Assembly (NCBI GenBank): GCA_016292015.1
Contig: JAEEZY010000031.1
Coordinates: forward strand, 1-64,000
Reading direction: 5' to 3'
Source of the DNA: Bacteroidales bacterium
GTDB taxonomy: Bacteria; Bacteroidota; Bacteroidia; Bacteroidales; P3
Length of the DNA stretch: 64,000 nt
Of this stretch, positions 8,479 through 17,119 are shown in pieces (within the stretch, counting starts at the first letter, position 1; the number at the start of each line of letters is the position of its first letter). The translations under genes were made by a program, and so were the position numbers. A model generated the notes under the pieces. That model searched no databases. It worked only from the letters and a program-made list of their open reading frames with translations, and was not told the DNA's origin.

Positions 8479-9465
8479 TTGAAAACACTCAGCATAACCT
8501 CCATCATCCTGTCCGGCGTCGCGCTGATTGCGATAGCCGGAACTTTGTTTATTTTCGCCACGCATAAGGAGCCGCCTCACGAGATTCACAAGCAGGCGAT
8601 ACAGCATAGCTACCACATCTACGCGCCGCCCATCCCCGACAGCGTCACCTTCTGTGGCGAGGCGCTGCCGATGGACACCTACTATGTGCGCGAGGCACTC
8701 GACCGAGAACTGATAGTGAACATGTACGGCCACACCAACATGATAATGTGGATGAAACGCGCCAACCGCGTGTTCCCCGTCATAGAACCCATACTGAAGA
8801 AAAACGGCGTGCCCGCCGACATGAAATACCTCTGCGTGGCCGAAAGCGGGTTGACCAACGCCACCTCGCCAGCGAAGGCTCAGGGCTACTGGCAGTTTAT
8901 GGAGGCCACAGGCAAGAGCTACGGATTGGAGATAAACGCCGACATCGATATGCGCAACGACCTGGAGGCCTCGACCGAAGCGGCCTGCCGCTATTTGAAG
9001 ACACTCTACAACCACCTGGGCAGCTGGTCGGCGGCAGCGGCAGCATACAACTGCGGCGAAGGAGGTCTGTCGAAACGCATGAGCCAGCAGTTGGTGAAGT
9101 CGTACTACGACACCCGCCTGAACGTCGAGACCTCGCGCTACGTCTATCGCATAGTGGCCATCAAGCTGGTGATGCAGCACCCACAGGATTACGGCTTCCA
9201 GCTGCGCAAATGCGACCTCTACCCCACCATCCCCTACACCACCACGACGCTCAGCGGACAGAACATCGACCTCTACGAGTTCGCCAAGAAGAACGGCACC
9301 ACCTACAAGATGCTGCGCGAGCTGAACCCCTGGCTGAACAACGACAAGATTGTGAACAAAGCCAACAAGAGCTACACCGTACGCATACCGACCAAGGACG
9401 GTTTGAGCATGAAAGCCATAATGAAGGACGAGAACAAATCGACAGCAGTGGTGACAAGACAGTAA
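8479..9465 (+). CDS. Membrane-anchored lytic murein transglycosylase (SLT type)
   Basis: 328 residues. Cleaves peptidoglycan glycan strands in the periplasm. It has an N-terminal membrane segment (residues about 7-27) and an SLT domain with the catalytic glutamate in the signature PADMKYLCVAESGL, then the typical GYWQFMEATGKSYGL and AAYNCGEGGL blocks. No LysM repeat is present, but the C-terminal part (YEFAKKNGTTYKMLRELNPWL) resembles a degenerate LysM-type binding module, as in MltD. The start is TTG at 8479: no ATG or GTG precedes the membrane segment in frame. It is 18 nt after coaBC, likely the same operon. Confidence 0.85.
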   Translation: MKTLSITSIILSGVALIAIAGTLFIFATHKEPPHEIHKQAIQHSYHIYAPPIPDSVTFCGEALPMDTYYVREALDRELIVNMYGHTNMIMWMKRANRVFPVIEPILKKNGVPADMKYLCVAESGLTNATSPAKAQGYWQFMEATGKSYGLEINADIDMRNDLEASTEAACRYLKTLYNHLGSWSAAAAAYNCGEGGLSKRMSQQLVKSYYDTRLNVETSRYVYRIVAIKLVMQHPQDYGFQLRKCDLYPTIPYTTTTLSGQNIDLYEFAKKNGTTYKMLRELNPWLNNDKIVNKANKSYTVRIPTKDGLSMKAIMKDENKSTAVVTRQ

Positions 9466-9508
9466 TTAGCAGTCACAGGTCACAAATCACAGGTCACAGG
9501 TCACACAA
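9466..9508. repeat. 7-nt period repeat (AGGTCAC type) before uvrA
   Basis: Four to five heptamers (AGTCAC, AGGTCAC, AAATCAC, AGGTCAC, AGGTCAC) fill the whole 43-nt gap between the transglycosylase stop and the uvrA start. Confidence 0.65.
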
Positions 9509-12340
9509 ATGAAGGAATCGAAATCCATACTTGAGGTGCTCGGAGCGCGGGTTCACAACCTGCAGAACATCGACATCACGATTCCACGCAACGAACTGGT
9601 GGTGTTCACCGGCTTGAGCGGCAGCGGCAAGTCGTCGCTGGCTTTCGACACCATCTACGCCGAAGGGCAACGCCGCTATATGGAGACCTTCTCTGCCTAC
9701 GCCCGCAACTTCATCGGCAACATGGAGCGTCCCGACGTTGACCGCATCAACGGCCTAAGCCCAGTCATCTCCATCGAGCAGAAGACCACCAACAAGAACC
9801 CGCGCTCGACGGTGGGCACCGTCACCGAGATTTACGACTTCGTGCGACTGCTCTATGCCCGCATCGCCGACGCCTACTCACCCACCTCGGGCAAGAAGAT
9901 GGTGAAACTCACCGAGGAGCAGATACTCGACATCATCCACAGCGACTACGCCGAGCAGGAGATCATCATCCTCGCCCCGCTGGTGCGACGCCGCAAAGGC
10001 CACTACCGCGAGCTCTTCACCCAGGTGGCGAAGAAAGGCTTTCTCAGGGTGCGCGTCGATGGCGAGATAAAGGAACTCACCTACAACATGCAGGTCGATC
10101 GCTACAAGATTCACGACATCGAGCTGGTCATCGACCGCCTGCGTGTGAACGAACGTGGCGAAACCCGTCTGCGCGAGGCAGTGAAGACCGCCTTCAAGCA
10201 AGGCAAGGGCGTGATGATGCTGCTCACCAAGCAGGGCACTAAAGAGCAGGTGCGCTACCTCAGCCGCCTTCTTATGGACACCGACACCGGTGAGTCGTTC
10301 CCCGAACCCGAACCCAACACCTTCTCGTTCAACTCGCCCTACGGCGCCTGTCCGCGCTGCAACGGCTTGGGCGAGGTGACCGAGATTGACCTCAAGAAGA
10401 TCATACCCGACGACAGCAAGAGCATCCGCGAGGGGGCTTTCGAAGTCATCGGCAAATACAGCCCCACCAACTACTTCTACCGCCAGCTCGAGACCTTGGG
10501 ACGCAGCTATGGCTTCTCCATCGATGACCCGCTCAGGGACTTCCCAGCCGAAGCGCTGAACGCCATACTCTACGGCACCAGCGACTACAGCGGCATGAGC
10601 GACGGCACGATGGGCTTCCAGGGATTGGTGAACTACATACAGGAGCTGGCGGCCGACGAGACCTCGGCAGGCCTGCAGAAGTGGGCCAACAGCTTCATGA
10701 ACCTCACCACCTGTCCCGAATGTCAAGGCCTGCGGCTGAAAGAGGAGTCGCTCTGCTTCCGTATCGACGGCAAGAACATAGGCGAGGTGGCCAACATGGA
10801 CCTCTACGAACTCTACGACTGGGCGACCTCACTCGAAGACAAACTCGACGGACACAAGAAAGCCATCGCACACGAGATACTGCGCGAGATAGCCACACGC
10901 ACCAAGTTCATGATCGACGTGGGCATCGGCTACCTCTCGATGAACCGCGCCTCGAAGACCCTTTCGGGCGGCGAGAGCCAGCGCATACGTCTCGCCACAC
11001 AGATAGGGGCTCGGCTGGTCAACGTGCTCTACATCCTCGACGAGCCATCGATTGGACTGCACCAGCGTGACAACCGCAAACTCATCAATGCCCTCAAGGA
11101 ACTGCGCGACATTGGCAACAGCGTCATCGTGGTGGAACACGACCGCGACATGATACTCAGTGCCGACTATGTGGTTGATATCGGACCTGGAGCAGGAGTA
11201 CACGGCGGCAAAGTCATCTTCGCCGGAACCCAGGAAGAACTACGCAACGGAAAAACAAACACTCTCACGCTTGACTATCTAAGGCGCACTAAGGACATCG
11301 TCATCCCCAAACGCCGTCCGATGGATGAGTGCAAGCATATCGTGCTCGAAGGCGCCACGGGCAACAACCTGAAGGATGTCACCTTCGACCTGCCGCTGGG
11401 TCGGTTCGTCTGCGTCACCGGAGTGAGCGGCAGCGGCAAGTCGTCACTCATCAACGCCACACTTCACCCCATACTGAGCCAGTATTTCCACCACTCACAG
11501 GCGCGTCCCCTACCCTACCGCGCGATTTACGGCATCGAGAACATCGACAAAGTCATCGAGATCGACCAGTCGCCCATCGGACGGAGCCCTCGCAGCAACC
11601 CCGCCACCTACGTGGGCGTGTTCGACGAGATACGCCAGCTCTTCGCCGGTCTGCCCAGCGCAAGGATACGTGGTTACAAGCCCGGACGTTTCTCGTTCAA
11701 CGTCAGCGGCGGTCGCTGCGAGCATTGCAAGGGTGCCGGCGTGCGCACCATCGAGATGAACTTCCTGCCCGACGTCTATGTCAACTGCGAGATGTGCAAC
11801 GGCAAGCGCTACAACCGCGAGACCCTCGAGATACGCTACAAAGGCAAGAGCATAGCCGACGTGCTGGAGATGACCATCCACGACGCGGTGGAGTTCTTCG
11901 AGCCGCTGCCCAAGATACACCGCAAGCTGAAGACCATCGAGGAGGTGGGACTTGGCTACATCACCCTCGGCCAGTCGGCCACAACCCTCTCGGGCGGCGA
12001 AGCACAACGCATCAAGCTCGCCACCGAACTAGCCAAGCCTGAAACCGGCAACACATTATATATATTGGACGAACCCACCACGGGACTTCACTTCGACGAC
12101 ATACGTGTGCTGCTTGACGTGCTGCAGCGCCTGGTCGATAAGGGCAACAGCGTGCTGGTCATCGAGCACAACATGGACGTGATAAAGGTGGCCGACTGGA
12201 TCATCGACCTCGGCCCCGACGGCGGCAAGAAAGGCGGCGAGATAGTATTCGCCGGAACGCCCGAAGCCATAGCCAAACAAAAAGACAACTTCACCGGTCA
12301 GTACCTCAAAGAGGAGTTGGAGGAATGTGCCAAAGTGTGA
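9509..12340 (+). CDS. uvrA: UvrA, excinuclease ABC subunit A
   Basis: 943 residues, full family length. UvrA is the damage-sensing ATPase of nucleotide excision repair. Both ABC halves are intact: Walker A GLSGSGKSS (about 35-43) and GVSGSGKSS, two signature motifs (LSGGESQRIRLATQ and LSGGEAQRIKLATE), two Walker B motifs (YILDEPSIGLHQRD and YILDEPTTGLHFDD), and zinc-binding cysteine pairs in each half (CPRC/CPEC and CEHC/CEMC). It follows the transglycosylase by 43 nt and probably shares its transcript. Confidence 0.98.
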   Translation: MKESKSILEVLGARVHNLQNIDITIPRNELVVFTGLSGSGKSSLAFDTIYAEGQRRYMETFSAYARNFIGNMERPDVDRINGLSPVISIEQKTTNKNPRSTVGTVTEIYDFVRLLYARIADAYSPTSGKKMVKLTEEQILDIIHSDYAEQEIIILAPLVRRRKGHYRELFTQVAKKGFLRVRVDGEIKELTYNMQVDRYKIHDIELVIDRLRVNERGETRLREAVKTAFKQGKGVMMLLTKQGTKEQVRYLSRLLMDTDTGESFPEPEPNTFSFNSPYGACPRCNGLGEVTEIDLKKIIPDDSKSIREGAFEVIGKYSPTNYFYRQLETLGRSYGFSIDDPLRDFPAEALNAILYGTSDYSGMSDGTMGFQGLVNYIQELAADETSAGLQKWANSFMNLTTCPECQGLRLKEESLCFRIDGKNIGEVANMDLYELYDWATSLEDKLDGHKKAIAHEILREIATRTKFMIDVGIGYLSMNRASKTLSGGESQRIRLATQIGARLVNVLYILDEPSIGLHQRDNRKLINALKELRDIGNSVIVVEHDRDMILSADYVVDIGPGAGVHGGKVIFAGTQEELRNGKTNTLTLDYLRRTKDIVIPKRRPMDECKHIVLEGATGNNLKDVTFDLPLGRFVCVTGVSGSGKSSLINATLHPILSQYFHHSQARPLPYRAIYGIENIDKVIEIDQSPIGRSPRSNPATYVGVFDEIRQLFAGLPSARIRGYKPGRFSFNVSGGRCEHCKGAGVRTIEMNFLPDVYVNCEMCNGKRYNRETLEIRYKGKSIADVLEMTIHDAVEFFEPLPKIHRKLKTIEEVGLGYITLGQSATTLSGGEAQRIKLATELAKPETGNTLYILDEPTTGLHFDDIRVLLDVLQRLVDKGNSVLVIEHNMDVIKVADWIIDLGPDGGKKGGEIVFAGTPEAIAKQKDNFTGQYLKEELEECAKV

Positions 12341-12393
12341 TTGCGTGAATGTGTTATTGATTGACGCAACTTGGTTTAACCGTCATCAGGACA

Positions 12394-12424
12394 TAAAAAA
12401 ACGGAGCCGTGCGACCCCGCTTTT
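12394..12424 (-). terminator. Weak terminator for the minus-strand membrane gene
   Basis: On the minus strand CGGGG and CTCCG can pair with one G:T across an 8-nt loop, and a run of seven T follows. Position just after the stop of the minus-strand gene supports it; the stem is short. Confidence 0.4.
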
Positions 12425-12444
12425 ATTTTGTGATGTCCGTAGGC

Positions 12445-12822
12445 TTACTTCTTCTTGAGGTACTTGTTGTATGCGACAAACAATTCCGCGCCGTGGCAGA
12501 ACGAGAACGCATACACAACGAAATAAACCCATAAATCCCAACCGTTAACCACGACGGATGGGTTGATGGAAAGGTAAGCGATGACCGCAATCACCACTGT
12601 GCATACCAACGCGATGATGTTGTTCTTCTTGAACGCGGGCTTGAAATCCTCGGGAACCGCAAACTCCTTACGGTTATACCAAAATAGAATACCCACAAAG
12701 CCACCCAGAACCATCGGCACGACAACCCAGAAAAGTTGTTCTATACCGCCAAGTGCATACAACACCCAAAGGATAAGGCCTACCACGCCGAGACAGATTT
12801 CGAAAAGAGCTTGTTTCTTCAT
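12445..12822 (-). CDS. Small four-helix membrane protein of unknown function
   Basis: 125 residues with four predicted membrane segments (about 8-24, 30-48, 68-86, 92-110) and a lysine-rich C-terminus. I recognise no family. It is a single gene convergent with uvrA. Its interest is its promoter: a clean TAAATTTG -7 element 63 nt upstream with its -33 position inside a (TTTG)n microsatellite, described separately. Confidence 0.7.
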   Translation of the reverse strand: MKKQALFEICLGVVGLILWVLYALGGIEQLFWVVVPMVLGGFVGILFWYNRKEFAVPEDFKPAFKKNNIIALVCTVVIAVIAYLSINPSVVVNGWDLWVYFVVYAFSFCHGAELFVAYNKYLKKK

Positions 12823-12884
12823 AGTATGTTTGATTTTTTGATTTTATCCTCAAAGAATGCGTGAGGACTTCGCATTTGTCGTTG

Positions 12885-12915
12885 CAAATTTACGACAAAC
12901 AAACAAACAAACAAA
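12885..12915 (-). promoter_or_regulatory. Promoter whose -33 element is part of a microsatellite
   Basis: On the minus strand the -7 element TAAATTTG occupies 12885-12892. Exactly 19 nt further upstream (12912-12915) there is a TTTG, the -33 consensus, which is one unit of the adjoining TTTG array. Confidence 0.65.
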
Positions 12916-12955
12916 CAAACAAACAAACAAACAAACAAACAAACAAACAAACAAA
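12895..12955. repeat. Tetranucleotide microsatellite, (ACAA)n on plus, (TTTG)n on minus, about 15 units
   Basis: An uninterrupted 61-nt run with a 4-nt unit. It begins two bases upstream of the -7 element of the minus-strand membrane gene. Runs of this kind vary in length by replication slippage. Confidence 0.97.
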
Positions 12956-13046
12956 TTTTCTTCGTTTCGCCTGATTTTCAACAAGTAGCAATTTCACAAA
13001 TCGTCATTGCAGGGATGCAAAATGTTAAAACAGTGCTGCGAGGCGG

Positions 13047-13211
13047 TTTCGCAATGGTGCAAAGTCGTCCCGCAGTCCTGCAATGCCTTTCGCACCGTTG
13101 CAAAGTCTTGCCGCAGCTCTGCAAAGGCCTTCGCACCATTGCAAAGTCTTGTCGCAACGTTGCGAGGCGATTTTGCAATGGTGCGTGGCGGCGTTGCATT
13201 TCTGCAACGCC
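13047..13211. repeat. Four imperfect tandem repeats of 41-42 nt
   Basis: Units at 13047-13087, 13088-13129, 13130-13170 and 13171-13211 share the pattern TTTCGCAMYRTTGCAAAGTC followed by a GC-rich half ending in GCAANGCC. All six frames are partly open here only because of the repeat. No gene is supported in 12823-13256, which otherwise contains the microsatellite promoter. Confidence 0.8.
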
Positions 13212-13216
13212 GCCAC
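13185..13216. repeat. Perfect 14-bp inverted repeat with 4-nt loop
   Basis: Arms GTGGCGGCGTTGCA and TGCAACGCCGCCAC are exactly complementary, loop TTTC. It overlaps the last 41-nt unit and lies 40 nt past the era stop on the minus strand. No T run follows on either strand, so it is not a standard terminator. Confidence 0.85.
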
Positions 13217-13256
13217 GCATCTTGACATTCCTGATTTCACAAGCTGTAACTACACA

Positions 13257-14135
13257 TCACTCTGTGATGTAGCCGAATTGGCGTAGGGCGCGGTCGCTGT
13301 TGCGCCAGTCTTTTAATACCTTCACGTAGAGGTTGAGGAAGCAGCGCTTGCCGGTGAAGGCCTCGATGTCCTTGCGCGCCTCGACGCCCACTTTCTTGAT
13401 GGCCTGCCCCTGATGGCCGATGACGATGCGTTTCTGCGTCTCGCGCTCGACGTAGATCACCGCCGAGATGTTGTCCACTCCCTCCTTCTCCTCGTAGCTC
13501 TCCACGCTCACCTCGCAGCTGTAGGGTATCTCCTTCTGGTAGAAGCGCAGCAGTTTCTCGCGTATTATCTCGCTCACGAAGAAGCGCATCGACTTGTCGG
13601 TCAGCTCGTCCTTGGGGAAGTAGGGCGGGTTTTCGGGCAGCTGCTTGAGGATACAGTCGAATATGGCCTCGATGTTGAAGCGCTCGGTGGCGGAGGCTGG
13701 GATGACGGTGGCACGCGGGATGAGCCGCTGCCAGTAGTTTATCATGTTGGCGACGGTGGCCTGGTCGGAGAGGTCTATCTTGTTTATCACCAGTATGACC
13801 GGCACGCTTGACTGTATGACCTTCTGCAGCACCTGCTCGTTCTTGAAGGGCTCGCCGATTTCGGTGACGAGGAGGAAGAGGTCGGCGTCCTGCAGGGCGG
13901 AACTGACAAAACCCATCATCGACTCGTGCAGGCGGTAATGCGGGTTGACGATGCCCGGCGTGTCGGTATAGACAATCTGGAAGTCCTCGCCGTTGACGAT
14001 GCCCATAATGCGGTGGCGAGTGGTCTGCGCCTTCGAGGTGATGATGGAGAGGTTCTCGCCGACGAGGGCGTTCATGAGGGTTGACTTGCCCACGTTGGGG
14101 TTGCCGATGATATTGACGAAACCAGACTTGTGCAT
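13257..14135 (-). CDS. era: Era GTPase
   Basis: 292 residues. Essential GTPase that binds 16S rRNA and acts in 30S ribosome maturation. G motifs are all present: GNPNVGKST (about 11-19), DTPG, NKID and a SA-type G5. The C-terminal KH domain is seen in GHQGQAIKKVGVEARKDIEAF. Length is normal. It lies alone on the minus strand, 125 nt after rplY; the gap between them is an 8-nt repeat tract. Confidence 0.96.
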   Translation of the reverse strand: MHKSGFVNIIGNPNVGKSTLMNALVGENLSIITSKAQTTRHRIMGIVNGEDFQIVYTDTPGIVNPHYRLHESMMGFVSSALQDADLFLLVTEIGEPFKNEQVLQKVIQSSVPVILVINKIDLSDQATVANMINYWQRLIPRATVIPASATERFNIEAIFDCILKQLPENPPYFPKDELTDKSMRFFVSEIIREKLLRFYQKEIPYSCEVSVESYEEKEGVDNISAVIYVERETQKRIVIGHQGQAIKKVGVEARKDIEAFTGKRCFLNLYVKVLKDWRNSDRALRQFGYITE

Positions 14136-14141
14136 CTTTTT

Positions 14142-14189
14142 TGAGTGCTTGAATGCTTGAATGCGTTAATGCTTGAGTGCTTGGGAGCT
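14142..14189. repeat. 8-nt period repeat (TGAATGCT type) before era
   Basis: Six consecutive octamers (TGAGTGCT, TGAATGCT, TGAATGCG, TTAATGCT, TGAGTGCT, TGGGAGCT) immediately upstream of the era start. Confidence 0.75.
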
Positions 14190-14260
14190 ACTGATTATTA
14201 AAACAATGCTTTGCAACAAAACAGTTGCAAAGCATTGTCGTCTTGATTCATGTCGCGGGA

Positions 14261-14848
14261 TTATTCAGCAGCAGGAGCCTCTTCAGTAGTCTCAGCGGTG
14301 GCAGCGGCACGGGTGCTGTTGATAACAACCACATCGCTGGTCTTCACGTTGAGGAGCTCGAAGTTGTCGCCCTTGATATCCTGCACCTTCACGCGGTTGC
14401 CGATCTCCAGAGGAGTGACATCGATAAGAACCTCGCTGGGCATGTTGGCGGGCAGAGCCTTCACTTTGAGGCGTTTCTGCTTGTAAACGAGTTTGCCGCC
14501 CTTCATCACACCGGCCGAAGTACCAGTGGTGTGCACGGGGATGGACATAACCACCGGCTTGTCGTCGCTCAGCTCGTAGAAGTCAGCGTGATAGACGATG
14601 TCGGTCACGGGGTGGAACTGCATGTCCTTCACCATAGCGCGGAATTTGTTGCCGCCCAGGTCGATCTCGACGAAGCAAGGCTCCGGGTTGAACAGGATGC
14701 GCTGGAAATCGGTCTGCTTGAGAGCAAACATTTTCTGGTCGCCTTTGCCATACATCACGCAGGGCACCAAGTCGGCGCGGCGCAATGCCTTAGCATCTTT
14801 TTTCCCTACGTTCTCGCGAAGAGAACCGCTCATAGATACTATTCTCAT
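14261..14848 (-). CDS. rplY: Ribosomal protein L25 (CTC type)
   Basis: 195 residues: the long L25/Ctc form with the N-terminal 5S rRNA-binding domain (about 1-95; begins RIVSMSGSLRENVGKKDAKALR) and the C-terminal beta domain, then an Ala/Glu-rich tail. It binds 5S rRNA in the large subunit. It starts 45 nt after prs on the same strand, an operon order common in bacteria. No separate promoter is evident. Confidence 0.95.
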   Translation of the reverse strand: MRIVSMSGSLRENVGKKDAKALRRADLVPCVMYGKGDQKMFALKQTDFQRILFNPEPCFVEIDLGGNKFRAMVKDMQFHPVTDIVYHADFYELSDDKPVVMSIPVHTTGTSAGVMKGGKLVYKQKRLKVKALPANMPSEVLIDVTPLEIGNRVKVQDIKGDNFELLNVKTSDVVVINSTRAAATAETTEEAPAAE

Positions 14849-14893
14849 TGTTTTGTTTGTTTTAGTGAGGGTTGCCCCTCGGTTAATATTCGA

Positions 14894-15895
14894 TTAATTG
14901 TTGTTGTGCAGTTTGTGGGGGATGCCTTTACGATGGATGGTGTTCTCGTAGAGGTTGTCGATTGACTCGTAGTTCACGATGCAGCGGATGGATTCGGCGA
15001 GCAGCCAGTCGGTGGGCAGCACGTGGATCTTCGGCGACTGACGGCGCAGCGGGATGGTGTCGGAGACAACCAGCTCTTCCAGCACCGAGTTCTCGATTTT
15101 CTCGATAGCGTCGCCCTTGTGTCCGTTCGAAAGCACAGCGTGTGTGATCATAGCTCTCACACTCTTGGCGCCGTTCTGCTTGATGATTTCGGCAGCCTTG
15201 CAGATGGTCGAACCCGTGTCGATGATGTCGTCGAGCAGGATGACATCCTTGCCCTCCACATCGCCGATAAGGCGCATCTCGCCAATCTCGTTGGGCTTGT
15301 TGCGGTGCTTGTAGCACATCACGAAGCTGTTGCCCATCGTCTTGGCATACATGCCGGCGCGGCGGCTTCCGCCGAGGTCGGGCGAAGCGAACATCACGTC
15401 TTCCACGTTCAGAGCCTCGCGGATGTAAGGCATGAAGATAGAGCTTCCGAAGAGATGGTCAACCGGGATGTTGAAGAACCCCTGAATCTGGTCGGCGTGC
15501 AGATCCATCGTAACCACGCGGTCGACACCCGAAGCCTGCAGCATGTCGGCAATCAGTTTCGATGCGATGGGCACATGAGGTTTGTCCTTGCGGTCCTGAC
15601 GGGCGAAGCCATAGTAAGGGATAACCGCAACCACCTTGTCGGCGCTGGCGCGCTTGGCGGCGTCAATCATCATAAGCAGCTCAAACAGGTTGTCCGTCGG
15701 AGGTATGGTGGATTGGATGATGAACACTATACCACCACGGATGGTCTCCTCGAAAGAAGGCTGAAACTCGCCGTCGGCATACTGGAACACCTCGGATTTA
15801 CCAAGAGCTATACCATAATTTTCGGCCACACGGGTAGCGAGGTCTTTGGTCGCACGTCCCGCGAAAATGAATACTTTATCGTTTTTTGTCTGCAT
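14894..15895 (-). CDS. prs: Ribose-phosphate pyrophosphokinase
   Basis: 333 residues. Makes PRPP from ribose-5-phosphate and ATP, feeding purine, pyrimidine, His, Trp and NAD synthesis. Visible are the catalytic flexible loop region, the metal/ribose-phosphate site DLHADQIQGFF and the PRPP-binding loop DDIIDTGSTICKAAE. A near-consensus promoter stands just upstream, and rplY follows. Confidence 0.97.
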   Translation of the reverse strand: MQTKNDKVFIFAGRATKDLATRVAENYGIALGKSEVFQYADGEFQPSFEETIRGGIVFIIQSTIPPTDNLFELLMMIDAAKRASADKVVAVIPYYGFARQDRKDKPHVPIASKLIADMLQASGVDRVVTMDLHADQIQGFFNIPVDHLFGSSIFMPYIREALNVEDVMFASPDLGGSRRAGMYAKTMGNSFVMCYKHRNKPNEIGEMRLIGDVEGKDVILLDDIIDTGSTICKAAEIIKQNGAKSVRAMITHAVLSNGHKGDAIEKIENSVLEELVVSDTIPLRRQSPKIHVLPTDWLLAESIRCIVNYESIDNLYENTIHRKGIPHKLHNNN

Positions 15896-15918
15896 GACTG
15901 TTAACTGTTTTGCGGGTG

Positions 15919-15948
15919 CAAAAGTACTAAAAAAGTTTTTAGTGGCAA
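15919..15948 (-). promoter_or_regulatory. Promoter of prs-rplY
   Basis: On the minus strand TTG (15946-15948), a 19-nt spacer and TACTTTTG (15919-15926) match the Bacteroidota consensus. The predicted leader before the prs ATG is about 20 nt. Confidence 0.75.
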
Positions 15949-16006
15949 CAATATTTGTTGAAATCTATATTTAATACGAAAAACAGGACATAAACGTTAT
16001 ATAACT

Positions 16007-16804
16007 ATGATTACCGACATCGACAACCTTGCGGTGCCCGAATTGGCCGCCTACGCCTCGCTCACCGAGACACAGCTGCGCAACCGGCTCGACCCCGAGA
16101 TGGGCATCTTCATAGCCGAAAGCCCCAACGTGATAAAGGCGGCGCTGAAGGCAGGATGCGAGCCCCTTTCGCTGCTCACCGAACGGCGGCATCTGGAGGG
16201 CACGGCCAAAGAGGTGATCGAACTGCTGGGCGACGGCATCCCCATCTTCACAGGCGACCGCGACACACTGGCGCAGCTCACCGGCTACGAGCTGACGCGA
16301 GGAGTCCTCTGCGCCATGCGTAGGCCGCAACCCAAAACAACCTCCGAGGTGTGCTCGGGCAAGCGTCGCATAGCCGTGATCGACAGCGTGGTCAACGCCA
16401 CCAACACGGGCGCCATCTTCCGCGCCGCCGCCGCTTTGGGCATCGAAGCAGTATTGCTCTCCCCATCCTGCAGCGACCCGCTGAACCGCCGCTGCGTGCG
16501 TGTCAGCATGGGCACGGTGTTCCAGGTGCCATGGGCCTATCTCGACGATGTCAAACAGCTGCGCCAGATGGGCTTCACCTCCGTGGCGATGGCACTGCGC
16601 GACGACGCCCTTCCCATCGACGACCTTCGCCTGAAAGCCCCCGAACGGATAGCCATAGTGCTCGGCAACGAGGGCGACGGACTCTCTCAGCAAACCATCG
16701 ACAGCTGCGACCTAGTGGCCATGATACCCATGCAGAACGGCGTCGATTCACTCAACGTGGCGGCAGCAGCCGCCGTTGCTTTCTGGGAGATGCGCATCCG
16801 ATGA
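16007..16804 (+). CDS. TrmH/SpoU-family RNA 2'-O-methyltransferase
   Basis: 265 residues. SPOUT-fold methyltransferase acting on rRNA or tRNA ribose. The three SpoU motifs are present: NTGAIFRAAAALGI (motif 1), IVLGNEGDGLS (motif 2) and IPMQNGVDSLNVAAAAAVA (motif 3). An N-terminal substrate-binding part (about 1-100) resembles the RlmB group, so it may be a 23S rRNA enzyme; the exact target cannot be read. Divergent from prs. Confidence 0.9.
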   Translation: MITDIDNLAVPELAAYASLTETQLRNRLDPEMGIFIAESPNVIKAALKAGCEPLSLLTERRHLEGTAKEVIELLGDGIPIFTGDRDTLAQLTGYELTRGVLCAMRRPQPKTTSEVCSGKRRIAVIDSVVNATNTGAIFRAAAALGIEAVLLSPSCSDPLNRRCVRVSMGTVFQVPWAYLDDVKQLRQMGFTSVAMALRDDALPIDDLRLKAPERIAIVLGNEGDGLSQQTIDSCDLVAMIPMQNGVDSLNVAAAAAVAFWEMRIR

Positions 16805-16960
16805 CAACCAGCCACTGACCACTTCAGCTAATCACAGCTAATCCAGCAAATTTGTCCATCGTCATCAATTTTGACAAGCAATTCAGTACGACAATTTAAA
16901 ATTTGACAAGTAAAACAGTTTAACCAGCAAAAAACTGTCAAGTTATTTCAGTAAAACACA

Positions 16961-17032
16961 AGTCGTAGTATAGTCGTGGTATAGTCGTAGTATAGTCGTG
17001 GTATAGTCATGGTATAGTCATGGTATAGTCAT
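16961..17032. repeat. 11-nt tandem array, six units plus partial (AGTCRTRGTAT)
   Basis: Six complete 11-nt units in perfect register followed by AGTCAT. Variation is confined to two purine positions. It lies in the convergent gap 16805-17119 between the methyltransferase and the M56 gene, which holds nothing else except a terminator. Confidence 0.95.
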
Positions 17033-17050
17033 GAAAAGTATAAAAACGCC

Positions 17051-17074
17051 AAGAGCAGCCCGGGGGCTGCTCTT
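17051..17074 (-). terminator. Terminator after the M56/BlaI operon
   Basis: 10-bp stem AAGAGCAGCC / GGCTGCTCTT. On the minus strand it is followed by GGCG and then a T run, so it serves the leftward operon and perhaps also the convergent gene. Confidence 0.75.
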
Positions 17075-17119
17075 GGGTTGATTCACTTGTTCAGCTTCGC
17101 TTGTGTTCCGCCGTCTTGG

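Noticed and set aside
13007..13286. Open frames on both strands in the 13.0-13.3 kb region
   Set aside because: All six frames are open because the 41-nt repeats lack stop words; the peptides are Cys/Ala/Arg-rich repeats with no start context.
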